DNA of 64,000 nt from Streptomyces noursei ATCC 11455 (GTDB taxonomy: Bacteria; Actinomycetota; Actinomycetes; Streptomycetales; Streptomycetaceae). Below the pieces are notes generated by a model, which saw only the letters and a program-made list of their open reading frames with translations, was not told where the DNA came from and did not search any database. The translations under genes and the position numbers were made by a program. Positions 8,852 to 19,461 of this stretch are shown here, piece after piece; within the stretch, counting starts at the first letter, position 1, and every line of letters starts with the position of its first letter. The stretch lies in the NCBI RefSeq assembly GCF_001704275.1, contig NZ_CP011533.1:5208001-5272000 (forward strand). Direction: 5' to 3'.

Positions 8852-10720
8852 ATGACGACGGAGAGCACGGCACAGCCGGCAGCTGCCGCGGGTACGCCGG
8901 CAGTGGGCGGTGTTGCCGGGCCGGGTGGTCCTGCCGGTTCGGGTGGTTCTGTAGGCGCTGGTGGTGCGGTGGTGGCCGGCGGGGCGCCGGGCGCGCTGCC
9001 CGCGGCCGTACCGATGCCGCCGGCTGCGCCGACGCCGAGCCAGAGCCCGACGCCGATGTCGACCCCGACGCCGGCCCTGCCCTCGATGTCGCCGCCGCCC
9101 CAGATGATGCCCGCGGCGGCCGAACCGTCCCCGTTCGACCCCGCGCCGACGACCGCGCCGACGACCGCGCCGGCGACCGCGCCCGCTGCGGCTGCGTCCG
9201 CGCCGGCTCCCGCGGCCCCGGCCCCGGCAGCACCGCCGGCGTCCCCGCCCCCGCCGGCCCCTCAGGTCGCCTTGACCGGTCAGATCATCCAGGCCGGCCA
9301 GGTCATCCAGACCCCATCGGCTCCATCGGCCCCATTGGAGCCATTGGCTCCACCAGTCCCACCAGTCCCATCAGGCACGGCAGTTCCTCCGGCGCCTCCG
9401 GCCGCCCCGGTTCCGCCGGCCGTCGCCCCGCTGCCGCCGGTCGCGCCCGCCCCGGGGGCCGCCCCGGGCCCCGCCGCGCCGGCCTCGTCGCACCCGGTGG
9501 GCCCCGGATCCGCGCCCGCCCCCGGGCACTACGGGCGCTCCGGGCTGCCCGCGCGGACGCCGGTCTCCGTGCCGCTGCTGCCGCCCGAGTTGGCCGACGG
9601 ACAGCCCCGGCCGCGCCGCGGCGACCCGCTGCCCCGGCGCGCGGGCCGGGCCCTGCGCCGGGTGTTCGCGTCCTCGCCCGCCGCCGAGACCGCCGCCCTG
9701 ACCCAGGCCGCGCACGCCATCCAGCAACCGGTCTCCAGCGGCCGGCAGATCGCGGTGTCCAGCATCCGCGGCGGCGCCGGCAAGTCCACCGTCGCCGCCT
9801 TGCTCGCGCTGACCTTCGCGCACTACCGCCCCGATCCGGTGCTCGCCGTCGAGGCCGACCCGGCGCTGGGCACGCTCCCGCACCGGCTCGGCGCCCGCGA
9901 GGTCCGCTGGTCGGGCAGCGACCTCGCGCAGATCCTCGATCCGTCGATGCTGATCACGGACCTGACGGGCTACCTCCTCCCGTTCGCCGGCGGCGGCTGG
10001 CTGCTGCCCGGCAGCCAGGGCGCCATCGGCACCCGGCTGGACCTCGACACCTACCGCGTGGTGATGACCTCGCTGCGCCGCCACTTCGCCGCCACGGTGG
10101 TGGACTGCGAGACGCTGCCCGCCGAGGTGGCCCGCACCGCGCTGGTGACGACCCAGGCCCGGGTCCTGGTCACCCCGGCGACCCCGGAGGGCGTGGCCGC
10201 CACCCGCTCGGTACTGGACTGGGTCGGTGGTCTGCACCCCGGTCTGCTGCCGACCACGGTCGTGGTGCTCACCCACTCCTCGCCGGACAGCGGCGTCGAC
10301 GTCCGCAAGGCCGCCGGGCATCTGGGCGCCGGCGGCGCGGCGGTGCTGCCGCTGCCCTACGACCGCCATCTGGCGGCGGGCGGCGCCATCCGCAGCGAGC
10401 TGCTGGGCGCCCGCACACGGGAGGCGGCGGCGCGGATCGCGGCCGAGGTCATGGACCGCGCGGTCTCCCGGGACCCGGCCCGGCGCCGGCCGCCGCACCC
10501 GGCCCCCGCGCAGCAGCCGCACGCGGCACCGGCCGCGCAGCGCTACGCCCCGCCCCCGCCGGCGGTCCGGCCCCCGACCGCACCGCCACCCCGACCCCCG
10601 GCGCACCAGCAGCACCCACAGCACCAGCCCCCGCACCCGTCCCCGTACCAGCCGCACCCCCAGGCGCCCCCGCCGTCCGCCGACCCGCGCGCCGCGTACG
10701 GCGGCGGCACCCCGCGCTGA
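8852..10720 (+). CDS. Proline-rich MinD/ParA-family ATPase, EspI-like
   Basis: 622 residues from ATG, preceded by GGAGGAGG (8834-8841). Residues 1 to about 290 are Pro/Ala-rich and disordered. The ATPase domain then begins ISSIRGGAGKSTVAALLAL (deviant Walker A near residue 308). VDCETLPAEVART resembles the Walker B region and TPATPEGVAATRSVLDWV follows. The last 60 residues are again Pro/His-rich. A long proline-rich N-terminus before a MinD-like domain is typical of ESX-associated ATPases such as EspI, and the EccD-like neighbour supports this. A general ParA-like role cannot be excluded. Confidence 0.72.
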   Translation: MTTESTAQPAAAAGTPAVGGVAGPGGPAGSGGSVGAGGAVVAGGAPGALPAAVPMPPAAPTPSQSPTPMSTPTPALPSMSPPPQMMPAAAEPSPFDPAPTTAPTTAPATAPAAAASAPAPAAPAPAAPPASPPPPAPQVALTGQIIQAGQVIQTPSAPSAPLEPLAPPVPPVPSGTAVPPAPPAAPVPPAVAPLPPVAPAPGAAPGPAAPASSHPVGPGSAPAPGHYGRSGLPARTPVSVPLLPPELADGQPRPRRGDPLPRRAGRALRRVFASSPAAETAALTQAAHAIQQPVSSGRQIAVSSIRGGAGKSTVAALLALTFAHYRPDPVLAVEADPALGTLPHRLGAREVRWSGSDLAQILDPSMLITDLTGYLLPFAGGGWLLPGSQGAIGTRLDLDTYRVVMTSLRRHFAATVVDCETLPAEVARTALVTTQARVLVTPATPEGVAATRSVLDWVGGLHPGLLPTTVVVLTHSSPDSGVDVRKAAGHLGAGGAAVLPLPYDRHLAAGGAIRSELLGARTREAAARIAAEVMDRAVSRDPARRRPPHPAPAQQPHAAPAAQRYAPPPPAVRPPTAPPPRPPAHQQHPQHQPPHPSPYQPHPQAPPPSADPRAAYGGGTPR

Positions 10721-10982
10721 CCGACGGGCCGCCGACGCACGGCGGCGCCCGCCCACCCGGTCCGCCCACCGGACGCCTGCCGTCCGATTCGTGAGACGCC
10801 TGGTGAGACAACCTGGCCCGCCGTCTACGCTGCCGGCCACCCAGGAAGGGCGAAGCGGGGCCGACCCCACCGTCGGCGATGACACGGCTGCTCTACGCGG
10901 CCGGGGCAGGGCCTAGACTCGCGTCCGTACAGATCGTGTAAAAGTCGTTTCAAGAAGCGCAGTCAGGGAGCGAGGGGCGGAC

Positions 10983-11384
10983 GTGCCGGACACGACCGTA
11001 CGCACCACCGTCGCCGCGGACTATTTCCTGGGCTATTCGGCCGTCGGGATCATCGCCGTGGTCGGGGTGCTGTTCGTCGCTGTGGCCTTCGGGGCCGGGC
11101 GGCTGCTGCGGCCCGTGGTGCCCACGCCCGAGAAACTGCTGACGTACGAGTGCGGCGTGGATCCGGTCGGCGAGGGCTGGGCGCACACCCAGGTCCGCTA
11201 CTACGTCTACGCCTTCCTCTACGTCGTCTTCGCCGTCGACTCGATCTTCCTGTTCCCCTGGGCGACGGTCTTCGCCGCGCCCGGATACGGCGCTGTGACG
11301 CTGGTGGAGATGTTCATCTTCCTCGGCTTCCTCGCCGTCGGCCTGCTCTACGCGTACAAGAAGGGCGTCCTGGAATGGACGTGA
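10983..11384 (+). CDS. nuoA: NADH-quinone oxidoreductase subunit A
   Basis: Small membrane subunit of complex I, 133 residues from GTG. Three hydrophobic segments are visible (residues ~18-43, ~74-95, ~100-125). The conserved loop reads [46 protein letters not shown] with the family Cys and acidic residues. First gene of a ten-gene operon; its end overlaps nuoB by 10 bases. A TAGACT hexamer at 10914-10919 could be a -10 element for the operon, but I see no matching -35. Confidence 0.96.
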   Translation: MPDTTVRTTVAADYFLGYSAVGIIAVVGVLFVAVAFGAGRLLRPVVPTPEKLLTYECGVDPVGEGWAHTQVRYYVYAFLYVVFAVDSIFLFPWATVFAAPGYGAVTLVEMFIFLGFLAVGLLYAYKKGVLEWT

Positions 11385-12040
11385 CCCCCGCTTCCGCCGG
11401 CTCCGAGACCGTGCCCGGGAGCGTCGCCCCTGAGTTCCTGCCGGAGCCGCGGCGCCTCGGCGCGCTGGCCCGGCTGGCCCCCGAACCCATGAAGGTGGTC
11501 CTCAACTGGGGCCGCCGCTACAGCCTGTGGGTCTTCAACTTCGGCCTGGCCTGCTGCGCCATCGAGTTCATCGCCGCGTCCATGGCCCGGCACGACTTCA
11601 TCCGGCTCGGCGTGATCCCGTTCGCGCCCGGACCGCGCCAGGCGGACCTGATGGTCGTCTCCGGCACCGTAACCGACAAGATGGCGCCCGCGGTCAAGCG
11701 GCTCTACGAGCAGATGCCCGAGCCGAAGTACGTCATCTCCTTCGGCGCCTGCTCCAACTGCGGCGGCCCCTACTGGGATTCGTACGCGGTCACCAAGGGC
11801 GTCGACCAGATCATCCCGGTGGACGTCTACGTGCCCGGTTGCCCGCCCCGTCCGGAGGCGCTGCTCCAGGGCATCCTCAAGCTCCAGGAGAAGATCGCCC
11901 GCGAGTCGCTCGGCGAGCGCTACCAGCGTGCCGCCCGGCCGTCCGCCGCGGCGCTCCGCAGCGGCCTGGTGACCCCGCCGGCCGCCCCGTCCCCGGACGC
12001 GTCCGGTACTGCCGGGACCGCGGGGGAGGGGGCCCGATGA
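11375..12040 (+). CDS. nuoB: NADH-quinone oxidoreductase subunit B
   Basis: Peripheral-arm subunit, 221 residues, that carries the terminal [4Fe-4S] cluster N2. Ligands are visible as the C60-C61 pair in GLACCAIEF, the Cys in FGACSNCGG, and the Cys in [11 protein letters not shown]. The C-terminal ~35 residues are Ala/Pro-rich. The start ATG 11375 lies inside the end of nuoA. The stop overlaps the nuoC start (ATGA). Because all N2 ligands are present, the complex appears electron-transfer competent. Confidence 0.96.
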   Translation: MDVTPASAGSETVPGSVAPEFLPEPRRLGALARLAPEPMKVVLNWGRRYSLWVFNFGLACCAIEFIAASMARHDFIRLGVIPFAPGPRQADLMVVSGTVTDKMAPAVKRLYEQMPEPKYVISFGACSNCGGPYWDSYAVTKGVDQIIPVDVYVPGCPPRPEALLQGILKLQEKIARESLGERYQRAARPSAAALRSGLVTPPAAPSPDASGTAGTAGEGAR

Positions 12041-13242
12041 CCGAGCAGCCCCAGCAGCCGGCCGACCCGGCCGAGCCGCCCGCCGAGGAGCAGCAGGCGG
12101 TCGGCTGGTTGCCGCGCCCGGCCGGCGCCCTCTTCGGCGCCGGTGCCACCGCGGAGCTGGCCTACGACCTGCTGACCGTCGACGTCCCGGCGGACGCCTG
12201 GATCGGCGCGCTGACCGTCGCCCGCGACGAGCTCGGCTGCACCTACTTCGACTGGCTGAGCGCCGTCGACGAGCCCGGCACCGGCTTCCGGATCTGCGCC
12301 CACCTCGCCGATGTCGCCCACCCGGGCGCCGTCCGCCGGCTGATCGTCCGCACCACCGTGCCGCACGACGCGCCCGTGCTGCCCACCGCCGTGGGCGTGT
12401 TCGCGGGCGCCGGCTGGCACGAGCGCGAGACCCACGAGATGTTCGGCGTGGACTTCGCCGGCCATCCGCACCTAGTACCGCTGCTCCTGCCGGACACGTT
12501 CGAGGGCCATCCGCTGCGCAAGGACTTCGTCCTGGCGGCCCGGGTCGCGAAGGCGTGGCCGGGCGCCAAGGAGCCGGGGGAGCCCGCGGCGCCCGGCGGG
12601 CCCAAGCGGCGGCAGATGCTGCCGCCGGGGGTGCCCGACCCCAACGAGTGGGGCCCGCTCAAGGGCCAGTTGCCGCCCGCCCCGGCGCGGCCGGCCCGCG
12701 GCGCCCGGGCGGCGGGGGCCGCGGGCGAGCGCCCGGCCCGGCGCACCCGGTCCGTGAGCGCGGGCTCGGCGAGCCAGCAGACGGCGGAGACCGAGGCGGC
12801 GGCCATCGAGGCGGCGGCCGGTGCCCCGGCCGAACGCCCGGCCCGCGCCGCGCGCCCGGACCGGCCGCCCCGTCGCAACCGGTCGGTGAGCCAGGGCTCG
12901 GTCAGCCAGCAGGCGGCCGCAGCCGAGGCCGCCGCGCCCGAGCCCACCGCGTCCCCGGACACCGCGCCCAAGGACACCGCAGCCGAGGGCACCCCGGCCG
13001 CCCGGCGCCCCGCCGCGCCACCGCGCTCCGCCGACGCGCCCTGGCACCACGCCCGCCCGGCCTTCGAAGAAGCCGAGGCCGCCGGGAAGCCCGCGCCGGC
13101 CCCCGAGCCCGGACCGGCCGAGGCCCCCGAGCCGACGGCCCCGCCGGGTCCGGAAGCGGCACCGGCGCCGGACGCCGCCCCGCAACGGTCCGACGCACCG
13201 CCCGCCCGACGGCCCGAAGACGAAGGAGGCGACACCCCGTGA
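12037..13242 (+). CDS. nuoC: NADH-quinone oxidoreductase subunit C with long repetitive tail
   Basis: 401 residues. About the first 190 are a normal NuoC (30-kDa) domain, including [35 protein letters not shown]. About 200 Ala/Pro/Glu-rich residues follow, containing two copies of RR-T/N-RSVS-x-GS-x-SQQ (near residues 235 and 279). No NuoD domain is fused, and nuoH follows directly with a 4-base overlap. The tail is far longer than in typical NuoC; its function is unknown. See findings. Confidence 0.92.
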   Translation: MTEQPQQPADPAEPPAEEQQAVGWLPRPAGALFGAGATAELAYDLLTVDVPADAWIGALTVARDELGCTYFDWLSAVDEPGTGFRICAHLADVAHPGAVRRLIVRTTVPHDAPVLPTAVGVFAGAGWHERETHEMFGVDFAGHPHLVPLLLPDTFEGHPLRKDFVLAARVAKAWPGAKEPGEPAAPGGPKRRQMLPPGVPDPNEWGPLKGQLPPAPARPARGARAAGAAGERPARRTRSVSAGSASQQTAETEAAAIEAAAGAPAERPARAARPDRPPRRNRSVSQGSVSQQAAAAEAAAPEPTASPDTAPKDTAAEGTPAARRPAAPPRSADAPWHHARPAFEEAEAAGKPAPAPEPGPAEAPEPTAPPGPEAAPAPDAAPQRSDAPPARRPEDEGGDTP

Positions 13243-14204
13243 GCGACACCCTCGCCCTGGTGCTGCGCCTGCTCGCCATCTTCGTCGTCTTCCTGGTCTT
13301 CCCGCTGGTCATCGGCCAGACCGAGCACAAGGTCATGGCCCACATGCAGGGCCGCCTCGGCCCCATGTACGCCGGTGGCTTCCACGGCTGGGCACAGCTG
13401 GTCGCCGACGGCGTGAAGTTCGCGCAGAAGGAGGACGTCGTCCCGACCGGCGCCGACCGGCGGATCTTCCAGCTCGCGCCCGCGGTCGCCCTGCTGCCCT
13501 ACCTCCTGGTCATGGTCGCCATCCCGATCGGGCCGGGCAACGCCGTCGGGCAGGCGCTCGACGCCGGCGTCTTCTACGTGCTCGCCGTGATGGGCGTCGG
13601 CGTGCTCGGCTCCCTGATGGCGGGCTGGGCCTCGGCCAACAAGTTCTCGCTGCTCGGCGGTCTGCGGACGGCCGCGCAGCTGCTCGCCTACGAACTGCCG
13701 ATGCTGCTGGCCGCCGCGTCCGTCGCGATGGCCGCCGGCACCCTCGCGCTGCCCGGCATCCTCGACGCCTTCCACTGGTGGTGGGTGCCGTGGCAGATCA
13801 TCGGCGGCGTGGTGTTCTTCACCGCCGGGCTCGCCGAGCTCCAGCGACCGCCGTTCGACATGCCGGTCGCCGACTCGGAGATCATCTTCGGCGCGTACAC
13901 CGAGTACACCGGGCTGCGCTTCGCGCTCTTCCTGCTCGCCGAGTACGCCGGCATCGTCGTGCTCAGCGCGCTGACCGCGGTCCTCTTCCTGGGCGGCTGG
14001 CACGGCCCGTTCGGCGCCGACGGCCTGGGCTGGCTGTGGACGCTGGTCAAGACCGTGGCGCTGGCCTTCGTCGTCATCTGGCTGCGGGTCACCTACCCGC
14101 GGCTGCGCGAGGACCAGTTGCAGAAGCTCGCCTGGACGGTCCTGATCCCGCTGGCGCTCGTCCAGATCGCCCTCACCGGCATCGTCAAGGTGGTGATCTC
14201 CTGA
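13239..14204 (+). CDS. nuoH: NADH-quinone oxidoreductase subunit H
   Basis: Membrane subunit at the quinone-site/proton-channel junction, 321 residues from GTG with a GGAGG site upstream. Eight or so membrane helices are visible. Conserved signatures are [14 protein letters not shown] near the start and [27 protein letters not shown], the acidic quinone-chamber loop. The start overlaps nuoC and the stop overlaps nuoI (TGATG). It directly follows nuoC, where nuoD-E-F-G would lie in a full operon. Confidence 0.96.
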   Translation: MSDTLALVLRLLAIFVVFLVFPLVIGQTEHKVMAHMQGRLGPMYAGGFHGWAQLVADGVKFAQKEDVVPTGADRRIFQLAPAVALLPYLLVMVAIPIGPGNAVGQALDAGVFYVLAVMGVGVLGSLMAGWASANKFSLLGGLRTAAQLLAYELPMLLAAASVAMAAGTLALPGILDAFHWWWVPWQIIGGVVFFTAGLAELQRPPFDMPVADSEIIFGAYTEYTGLRFALFLLAEYAGIVVLSALTAVLFLGGWHGPFGADGLGWLWTLVKTVALAFVVIWLRVTYPRLREDQLQKLAWTVLIPLALVQIALTGIVKVVIS

Positions 14205-14791
14205 TGGGTATCCCCGGTTCCGGCCTGGCCAAGGGTCTGGCCGTCACGCTCCGCACGATGACGCGGAAGTCCGTCACCGCGCAGTACCCGGACGTCCAGC
14301 CCGACCTCCCGCCGCGCACCCGCGGCGTCATCGGGCTGTTCGAGGAGAACTGCACGGTCTGCATGCTGTGCGCCCGCGAGTGCCCCGACTGGTGCATCTA
14401 CATCGACTCCCACAAGGAGACGGTGCCGCCGGCCGCCCCCGGGGGCCGGGAGCGCAGCCGCAACGTCCTGGACCGCTTCGCGATCGACTTCGCGCTGTGC
14501 ATGTACTGCGGCATCTGCATCGAGGTCTGCCCCTTCGACGCGCTGTTCTGGTCGCCGGAGTTCGAGTACGCCGAGACCGACATCCGCGAGCTCACCCACG
14601 AGCGCGACAAGCTGCGCGAGTGGATGTGGACGGTGCCCGAGCCGCCCGCGCTGGACCCGGCGGCCGAGGAGCCCAAGGAGATCGCTGCCGCCCGCAAGGC
14701 CGCGGACAAGCTCGCCGCCCAGCAGGCCGCCGCCCCGCAACCGCCCCCGGTCAGCACCGCTGACCCGACCGACACCCAGGAGGGAACGTGA
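14204..14791 (+). CDS. nuoI: NADH-quinone oxidoreductase subunit I (2x[4Fe-4S] ferredoxin)
   Basis: Peripheral subunit of 195 residues that carries clusters N6a/N6b. Both ferredoxin motifs are intact: [12 protein letters not shown] and [12 protein letters not shown]. The C-terminal ~50 residues are Ala/Lys/Pro-rich ([16 protein letters not shown]). The operon lacks nuoE-F-G, so NuoI could accept electrons directly from a soluble ferredoxin, as in ferredoxin-type complex I; that is inference. Confidence 0.96.
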   Translation: MGIPGSGLAKGLAVTLRTMTRKSVTAQYPDVQPDLPPRTRGVIGLFEENCTVCMLCARECPDWCIYIDSHKETVPPAAPGGRERSRNVLDRFAIDFALCMYCGICIEVCPFDALFWSPEFEYAETDIRELTHERDKLREWMWTVPEPPALDPAAEEPKEIAAARKAADKLAAQQAAAPQPPPVSTADPTDTQEGT

Positions 14792-15378
14792 CGCTCGCCG
14801 CCGCAAGCCACGGCTTCCTCTCGCCCACCGGCGTCGAGATCGCCTTCGTCCTCGTCGGCATCGCCACCCTCGGCGCGGCCCTGATGACCGTCGGCTCCCG
14901 GCAGTTGGTGCACGCCGCGCTGTGGCTGGTGGTCGCCCTCGGCGGGATCGCCGTGGAGTACCTCCTGCTCACCGCCGAGTTCATCGCCTGGGTGCAGGTG
15001 CTGATCTACGTCGGGTCGGTGGTCGTGCTGCTGCTGTTCGGGCTGATGCTCACCAAGGCGCCCATCGGCCCGTCCCCGGACGCCGATTCCGGCAACCGCT
15101 GGGCCGCGCTGACGGTGGCCGGCGCCTCGGCCGCTGCCCTGGTCTGGGTTGTCGTCGACGCCTTCCGCGCCACCTGGATCGACCTCGACGGGGTCGTTCA
15201 GGGCTCCGCGGAGGCCGCCGGGCGCAGCCTGTTCCGCTTCTGGGTGCTGCCCTTCGAGGCGCTCTCCGTCCTGCTGCTCGCCGCGCTGGTCGGGGCGGTC
15301 GCGCTGTCCCGCCGGGGCGGCGGCGCGAAGGGCGCCGCCGAGACCTCGGCGCCCGCCGCGCGGGAGGGGCGGCTCTGA
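14788..15378 (+). CDS. nuoJ: NADH-quinone oxidoreductase subunit J
   Basis: Membrane subunit of 196 residues from GTG, overlapping nuoI by 4 bases. Five hydrophobic segments are visible. The conserved third helix region reads [34 protein letters not shown] long non-conserved loop (residues ~95-135) precedes the last helix. The stop codon overlaps the nuoK start (TGATG). Confidence 0.94.
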   Translation: MTLAAASHGFLSPTGVEIAFVLVGIATLGAALMTVGSRQLVHAALWLVVALGGIAVEYLLLTAEFIAWVQVLIYVGSVVVLLLFGLMLTKAPIGPSPDADSGNRWAALTVAGASAAALVWVVVDAFRATWIDLDGVVQGSAEAAGRSLFRFWVLPFEALSVLLLAALVGAVALSRRGGGAKGAAETSAPAAREGRL

Positions 15379-15764
15379 TGCATCTCGCGTACCCGGCGGT
15401 CCTCGCCGTCCTCCTCTTCTGCACCGGCCTGTACGGCGTGCTCGCGCGCCGCAACGCGATCCTGGTGCTGATGTCCGTCGAGCTGATGCTCAACGCCGTC
15501 AACCTCAACCTCGTCGCCTTCGACGTCTGGCTGCGCGACACCCTGCACGCCGGCCAGGCGCTCACCCTCTTCACCATCGCCGTCGCCGCCGCCGAGATCG
15601 GCATCGGGCTGGCGATCGTGCTGCTCGTCTACCGCAACCGCGGCAGCTCCGACATCGACCGGCTCCGCGACCTCGCCGAGCGGCCGTCCGGCCCGGACGG
15701 TGCGGGCAGCGCGGACGCACCACGGCAGCCGCAGCCGGACACCGGGGCGGAGGCCACCGCGTGA
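15378..15764 (+). CDS. nuoK: NADH-quinone oxidoreductase subunit K
   Basis: Small Mrp-like membrane subunit, 128 residues with three helices. The key helix-2 glutamate is in [14 protein letters not shown], and the second conserved glutamate is in [15 protein letters not shown]. The C-terminal ~30 residues are a hydrophilic extension beyond the usual ~100-residue length. Overlaps nuoJ by 1 base and nuoL by 4 bases. Confidence 0.95.
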   Translation: MHLAYPAVLAVLLFCTGLYGVLARRNAILVLMSVELMLNAVNLNLVAFDVWLRDTLHAGQALTLFTIAVAAAEIGIGLAIVLLVYRNRGSSDIDRLRDLAERPSGPDGAGSADAPRQPQPDTGAEATA

Positions 15765-17758
15765 CTCTCACGACCACCGCCGTACTCGCCCCCCTCCTGC
15801 CCTTCCTCGGAGCCGTCGTCGGCCTCCTCCTGGGGCGGCGCTCGCCCGGCTTCGTCCGGCCGCTGGCGGTGCTGCCGACGCTGGCCGCGGCGGTGCTGAC
15901 CGTCGCCGTCGCCGTCGGCCAGGGCGGCGGACCGGCCACCGACGTCGCCACCCGGCTCACCCCGACCGGCTCGCTCCCCGTCGACCTGGCGCTGCACGTC
16001 GACGGCTTCGCCGCGCTGATCGGCGTCCTCGTCGGCGTGGTGGCGACCTGCGTGCAGATCTACTCCACGGCGTACCTGCGCGACGATCCGCGCTACCCCT
16101 CCTACGCCGCCCTGGTCTCGCTCTTCACCTCCGCGATGCTGCTGGTCGTCTACACCGGCGACCTGATGGTGCTGCTGGTCGGCTGGGAAGTCATGGGCAT
16201 CTGCTCGTACTTCCTCGTCGGCCACTACTGGGAGACCGAGGCCGCCCGCGCCGCCTCCCTGAAGGCGTTCCTCGTCACCAAGCTCGGCGACGTGCCCTTC
16301 CTCTTCGGCATCTTCGCGCTGGCCGCCGACGCCGGGACCTTCCGGATCACCGGCATCCTGGGCCACGTCGCCCGCGACGGCCTGCACCACCCGACGCTGA
16401 TCGCGCTGCTGCTGCTGGCCGGCGTCGCCGGCAAGTCGGCGCAGTTCCCGCTGCACACCTGGCTCCCGGACGCGATGGCCGGCCCGACGCCGGTCTCCGC
16501 GCTCATCCACGCCGCGACGATGGTCGCCGCCGGCGTCTACGTCGTCGCCCGCCTGCTGCCGGTCTTCGCCGCCTCCGCCGCGGCGCTGGTCGTGCTCGCC
16601 GTGATGGCCGCGGTGACCATGGTCGGCTCCGCCCTGGCCGCGCTCGCCCAGGACGACATCAAGCGCGTGCTGGCCTATTCGACCGTCGGCCAGCTCGGCT
16701 ACATGACCGGCGCGCTGGCCGTCGGCGACCGCGGCGCCGCCGTCTTCCACCTCCTGTCGCACGGTGCGTTCAAGGCCCTCCTCTTCCTCGGCGCGGGCGT
16801 GATCATCCACGCCGCGGGCACCAACTCGCTGGCCGCCATGTCCCGGATGGGCGGCCTGGCCCGGCGTATCCCGGACGCCTTCTGGACGGTCACCGTCGCG
16901 CTGCTCGCGCTCGCCGCCATCCCGCCGTTCGCCGGCTTCTTCTCCAAGGAAGCCGTCCTGGGCGCCGCCGAGCACGCCGCCACCGGCCACGCGGCCGGCA
17001 TCCCCGGCTCCGCCGGCTGGACCGTCCTGGTCTCCGGACTGCTCACCGCCCTCCTCACCGCCGCCTACGCCACCCGGCTGTGGCTGCTGACGTTCCGCGG
17101 GACCGGCCCCGAGGCCCCCGACCACGGCCCGCAGCCGCGCGCGATGACCGCCGTGCTGTGGGTGCTCTTCCTCCCCACCGTCGGCTTCGGCCTGACCGCC
17201 ACCTTCCTGCCCGCCTGGTTCGACGGGCGCTCGCTCACCCCGACCCTCACCACCTCCGTGCTGGGCACCGGTGTCGCCCTCGTCGGCGGCCTGATCACCT
17301 ACGCCGCCTGGCGCCACACCAGTGCCCTCGCCACCCGCACCCCGCTCGGCGTGGTGGCCGTGGCGGAGGACGCCACCCCCGCGCTCGCCGAGGAACTGGC
17401 CATCGTCACCCACCCCCCGGCCTACGGCGACGCCGCCGGCGCCCCGGACCCGGCCGACCCCGGCCGGCTCCTGCTGGGCCCGCTGCACCGCCACGCGGCC
17501 GCCGGCTTCCACCTCGACGCGGTCTACTCCGCGCTGTTCGTCCGGCCCGTCCGCGCCGCCGCGGAGCTGGTCCGCTTCCTGGACCGCGCCGTCGTCGACA
17601 CCTACGTCAGCGGCGCGGGCACCGCCCCCCGCTGGCTGGGCGCCGCCGTCCGCCGCGCCCAGACCGGCAACGTGCAGACCTACCTCGGGGCGCTGTTGGC
17701 CGGCGCGCTCGTCCTGGGCGTCGCCGCCGTCCTCGTCGCCACGGGCACGGGAGCCTGA
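15761..17758 (+). CDS. nuoL: NADH-quinone oxidoreductase subunit L
   Basis: Largest antiporter-like proton-pumping subunit, 665 residues from GTG. Family signatures include the helix-5 glutamate in [20 protein letters not shown], the broken-helix lysine region [31 protein letters not shown], and [19 protein letters not shown]. The long lateral helix region with a final membrane segment is at the C-terminus. A 98-base gap with a CCCCCGGGGG-rich stretch separates it from nuoM, the only real break in the operon. Confidence 0.97.
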   Translation: MTLTTTAVLAPLLPFLGAVVGLLLGRRSPGFVRPLAVLPTLAAAVLTVAVAVGQGGGPATDVATRLTPTGSLPVDLALHVDGFAALIGVLVGVVATCVQIYSTAYLRDDPRYPSYAALVSLFTSAMLLVVYTGDLMVLLVGWEVMGICSYFLVGHYWETEAARAASLKAFLVTKLGDVPFLFGIFALAADAGTFRITGILGHVARDGLHHPTLIALLLLAGVAGKSAQFPLHTWLPDAMAGPTPVSALIHAATMVAAGVYVVARLLPVFAASAAALVVLAVMAAVTMVGSALAALAQDDIKRVLAYSTVGQLGYMTGALAVGDRGAAVFHLLSHGAFKALLFLGAGVIIHAAGTNSLAAMSRMGGLARRIPDAFWTVTVALLALAAIPPFAGFFSKEAVLGAAEHAATGHAAGIPGSAGWTVLVSGLLTALLTAAYATRLWLLTFRGTGPEAPDHGPQPRAMTAVLWVLFLPTVGFGLTATFLPAWFDGRSLTPTLTTSVLGTGVALVGGLITYAAWRHTSALATRTPLGVVAVAEDATPALAEELAIVTHPPAYGDAAGAPDPADPGRLLLGPLHRHAAAGFHLDAVYSALFVRPVRAAAELVRFLDRAVVDTYVSGAGTAPRWLGAAVRRAQTGNVQTYLGALLAGALVLGVAAVLVATGTGA

Positions 17759-17856
17759 CCGTGCCGCCATCCCCCGGGGGCCGACCCCCGCACCCCCAGC
17801 CGACACTCCTCGTGGCCTGCCTCGCCGGAGCCGAACCCCGCAGGAGGGCCTGACCC

Positions 17857-19461
17857 GTGAACCACACCGCCCTGCAGATCCTCCTCGCGGGCTCCGTCGT
17901 GCTCCCCCTGATCGGCGCGCTCGCCGCGCTGCTGCCGGCCCCGCCCGGCCTGAAGGGGAAGAACCCCGACCAGGCCGTGCTGCGCCACGGCGTGACCGTC
18001 ACCGGCGTGGTGTTCGCCGCGACCCTCGCGCTGGCCGTCGGCTTCGACCACGGTCACCCGGCGCGTATGCAGGCCACCACCGACCTCAGCTGGATCCCGG
18101 CGCTGGGCATCCGTGTCCACCTCGGCGTCGACGGCATCTCTCTCCCCCTCGTCGTCCTGACCGCGCTGCTGACCTTCCTCTGCGCCCTCTACAGCTACTT
18201 CAACATGCCAACGGGCCCGTCCCCCAAGGCATTCGTCGCGCTGATCCTCGTCCTGGAATCCGGCACCCTCGCGACCTTCGCCGTCCTGGACCTGATGCTC
18301 TTCTTCCTCGCCTTCGAGATGGTCCTCGTCCCGATGTACTTCCTCATCGCCCGCTGGGGCGGCGCCGGAAGGCAGGCGGCGGCCTGGAAGTTCATCCTCT
18401 ACACGCTGCTCGGCTCCGTCGTCATGCTGCTGGGCCTCCTCCTCATCGGCGTGAAATCCGGCACCTTCGACATGGTCGCACTGGCCACTGACAACGGCCC
18501 GAAAGCCCAGCTCAGCCACACCGTGCAACTCGTCGCGGTGCTCGCCGTCGGCATCGGACTGGCCGTCAAGTCCCCGATGTGGCCGCTGCACAGCTGGCTG
18601 CCGGACGCGCACACCGCCGCCCCCACCGTCGGCTCGGTGCTGCTGGCCGGCGTCCTGCTGAAGATGGGCACCTACGGCTTCGTGCGGATCGCGCTGCCGA
18701 TCACGCCCGACGGCATGCACACCTTCGCGCCCTACCTCGCCGCGCTGGCCGCCGTCGGCATCGTCTACGGCTCGCTGGCCTGCCTCGCCCTCGTCCGCAC
18801 CGGCGCCAAGGGCGACCTCAAGCGCCTGATCGCCTACAGCTCCGTCGGCCACATGGGCTTCGTCCTGCTCGGCATCGCCAGCATGACCCCCACCGGCGTC
18901 AACGGCGCGCTGTTCGCCAACATCGCCCACGGCCTGATCACCGGCCTGCTCTTCTTCCTCGTCGGCGGCCTCAAGGACCGCCTGGGCAGCACCGACCTGG
19001 ACACCCTGGCGGGCACCACCGGCGCTGCCCTCTACGGCCGCGCGCCCCGCTTCGGCGGCCTGCTCGCCTTCGCCGCCGTCGCCTCCCTGGGCCTGCCCGG
19101 ACTGGCCGGCTTCTGGGGCGAGATGCTGGCGATGTTCGGCGCCTTCCACCCGGCCGCCGGCCTCAGCCGCCCCGCGTTCCTGACGTTCATGGCGCTGGCC
19201 GGCCTCGGCACGCTGCTGACCGCCGCGTACCTGCTGCTGGTCGTCCGCCGGGTCTGCATGGGCGGCACCCTGAAGGCCCCGACCTCCCCGCAGGACACCG
19301 GCGGGCCGGCCACCGCCCCCGCCCTCCCCGACCTCGCGCGCTACGAATACGCGGCCTGGAGCCCCCTGGCCGTCCTCACCGTCCTCGCCGGACTGTGGCC
19401 CGCGGCCCTCCTCGGCCTCACCAACCCGGCCGTCCAGCAGCTCCTCGGAGGCGGTAAGTGA
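17857..19461 (+). CDS. nuoM: NADH-quinone oxidoreductase subunit M
   Basis: Antiporter-like proton-pumping subunit, 534 residues from GTG with GGAGGG upstream. Conserved features are LGVDGISLPLVVLTALLTFL, the helix-5 glutamate in LAFEMVLVPMYFLI, the lysine motif KSPMWPLHSWLPDAHTAAPTVGSVLLAG, and DLKRLIAYSSVGHMGFVLLG. The stop overlaps the nuoN start (GTGA). Confidence 0.97.
   Translation: MNHTALQILLAGSVVLPLIGALAALLPAPPGLKGKNPDQAVLRHGVTVTGVVFAATLALAVGFDHGHPARMQATTDLSWIPALGIRVHLGVDGISLPLVVLTALLTFLCALYSYFNMPTGPSPKAFVALILVLESGTLATFAVLDLMLFFLAFEMVLVPMYFLIARWGGAGRQAAAWKFILYTLLGSVVMLLGLLLIGVKSGTFDMVALATDNGPKAQLSHTVQLVAVLAVGIGLAVKSPMWPLHSWLPDAHTAAPTVGSVLLAGVLLKMGTYGFVRIALPITPDGMHTFAPYLAALAAVGIVYGSLACLALVRTGAKGDLKRLIAYSSVGHMGFVLLGIASMTPTGVNGALFANIAHGLITGLLFFLVGGLKDRLGSTDLDTLAGTTGAALYGRAPRFGGLLAFAAVASLGLPGLAGFWGEMLAMFGAFHPAAGLSRPAFLTFMALAGLGTLLTAAYLLLVVRRVCMGGTLKAPTSPQDTGGPATAPALPDLARYEYAAWSPLAVLTVLAGLWPAALLGLTNPAVQQLLGGGK

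Noticed and set aside
5736..9233. 1165-codon minus-strand frame crossing the kinases and the EccD-like gene
   Set aside because: It overlaps three supported genes in other frames and its translation is low-complexity Pro/Arg/Ala with no recognisable domain.
10914..10919. TAGACT as a firm nuoA promoter -10
   Set aside because: No acceptable -35 lies 16-19 bases upstream, so it is only mentioned under nuoA.
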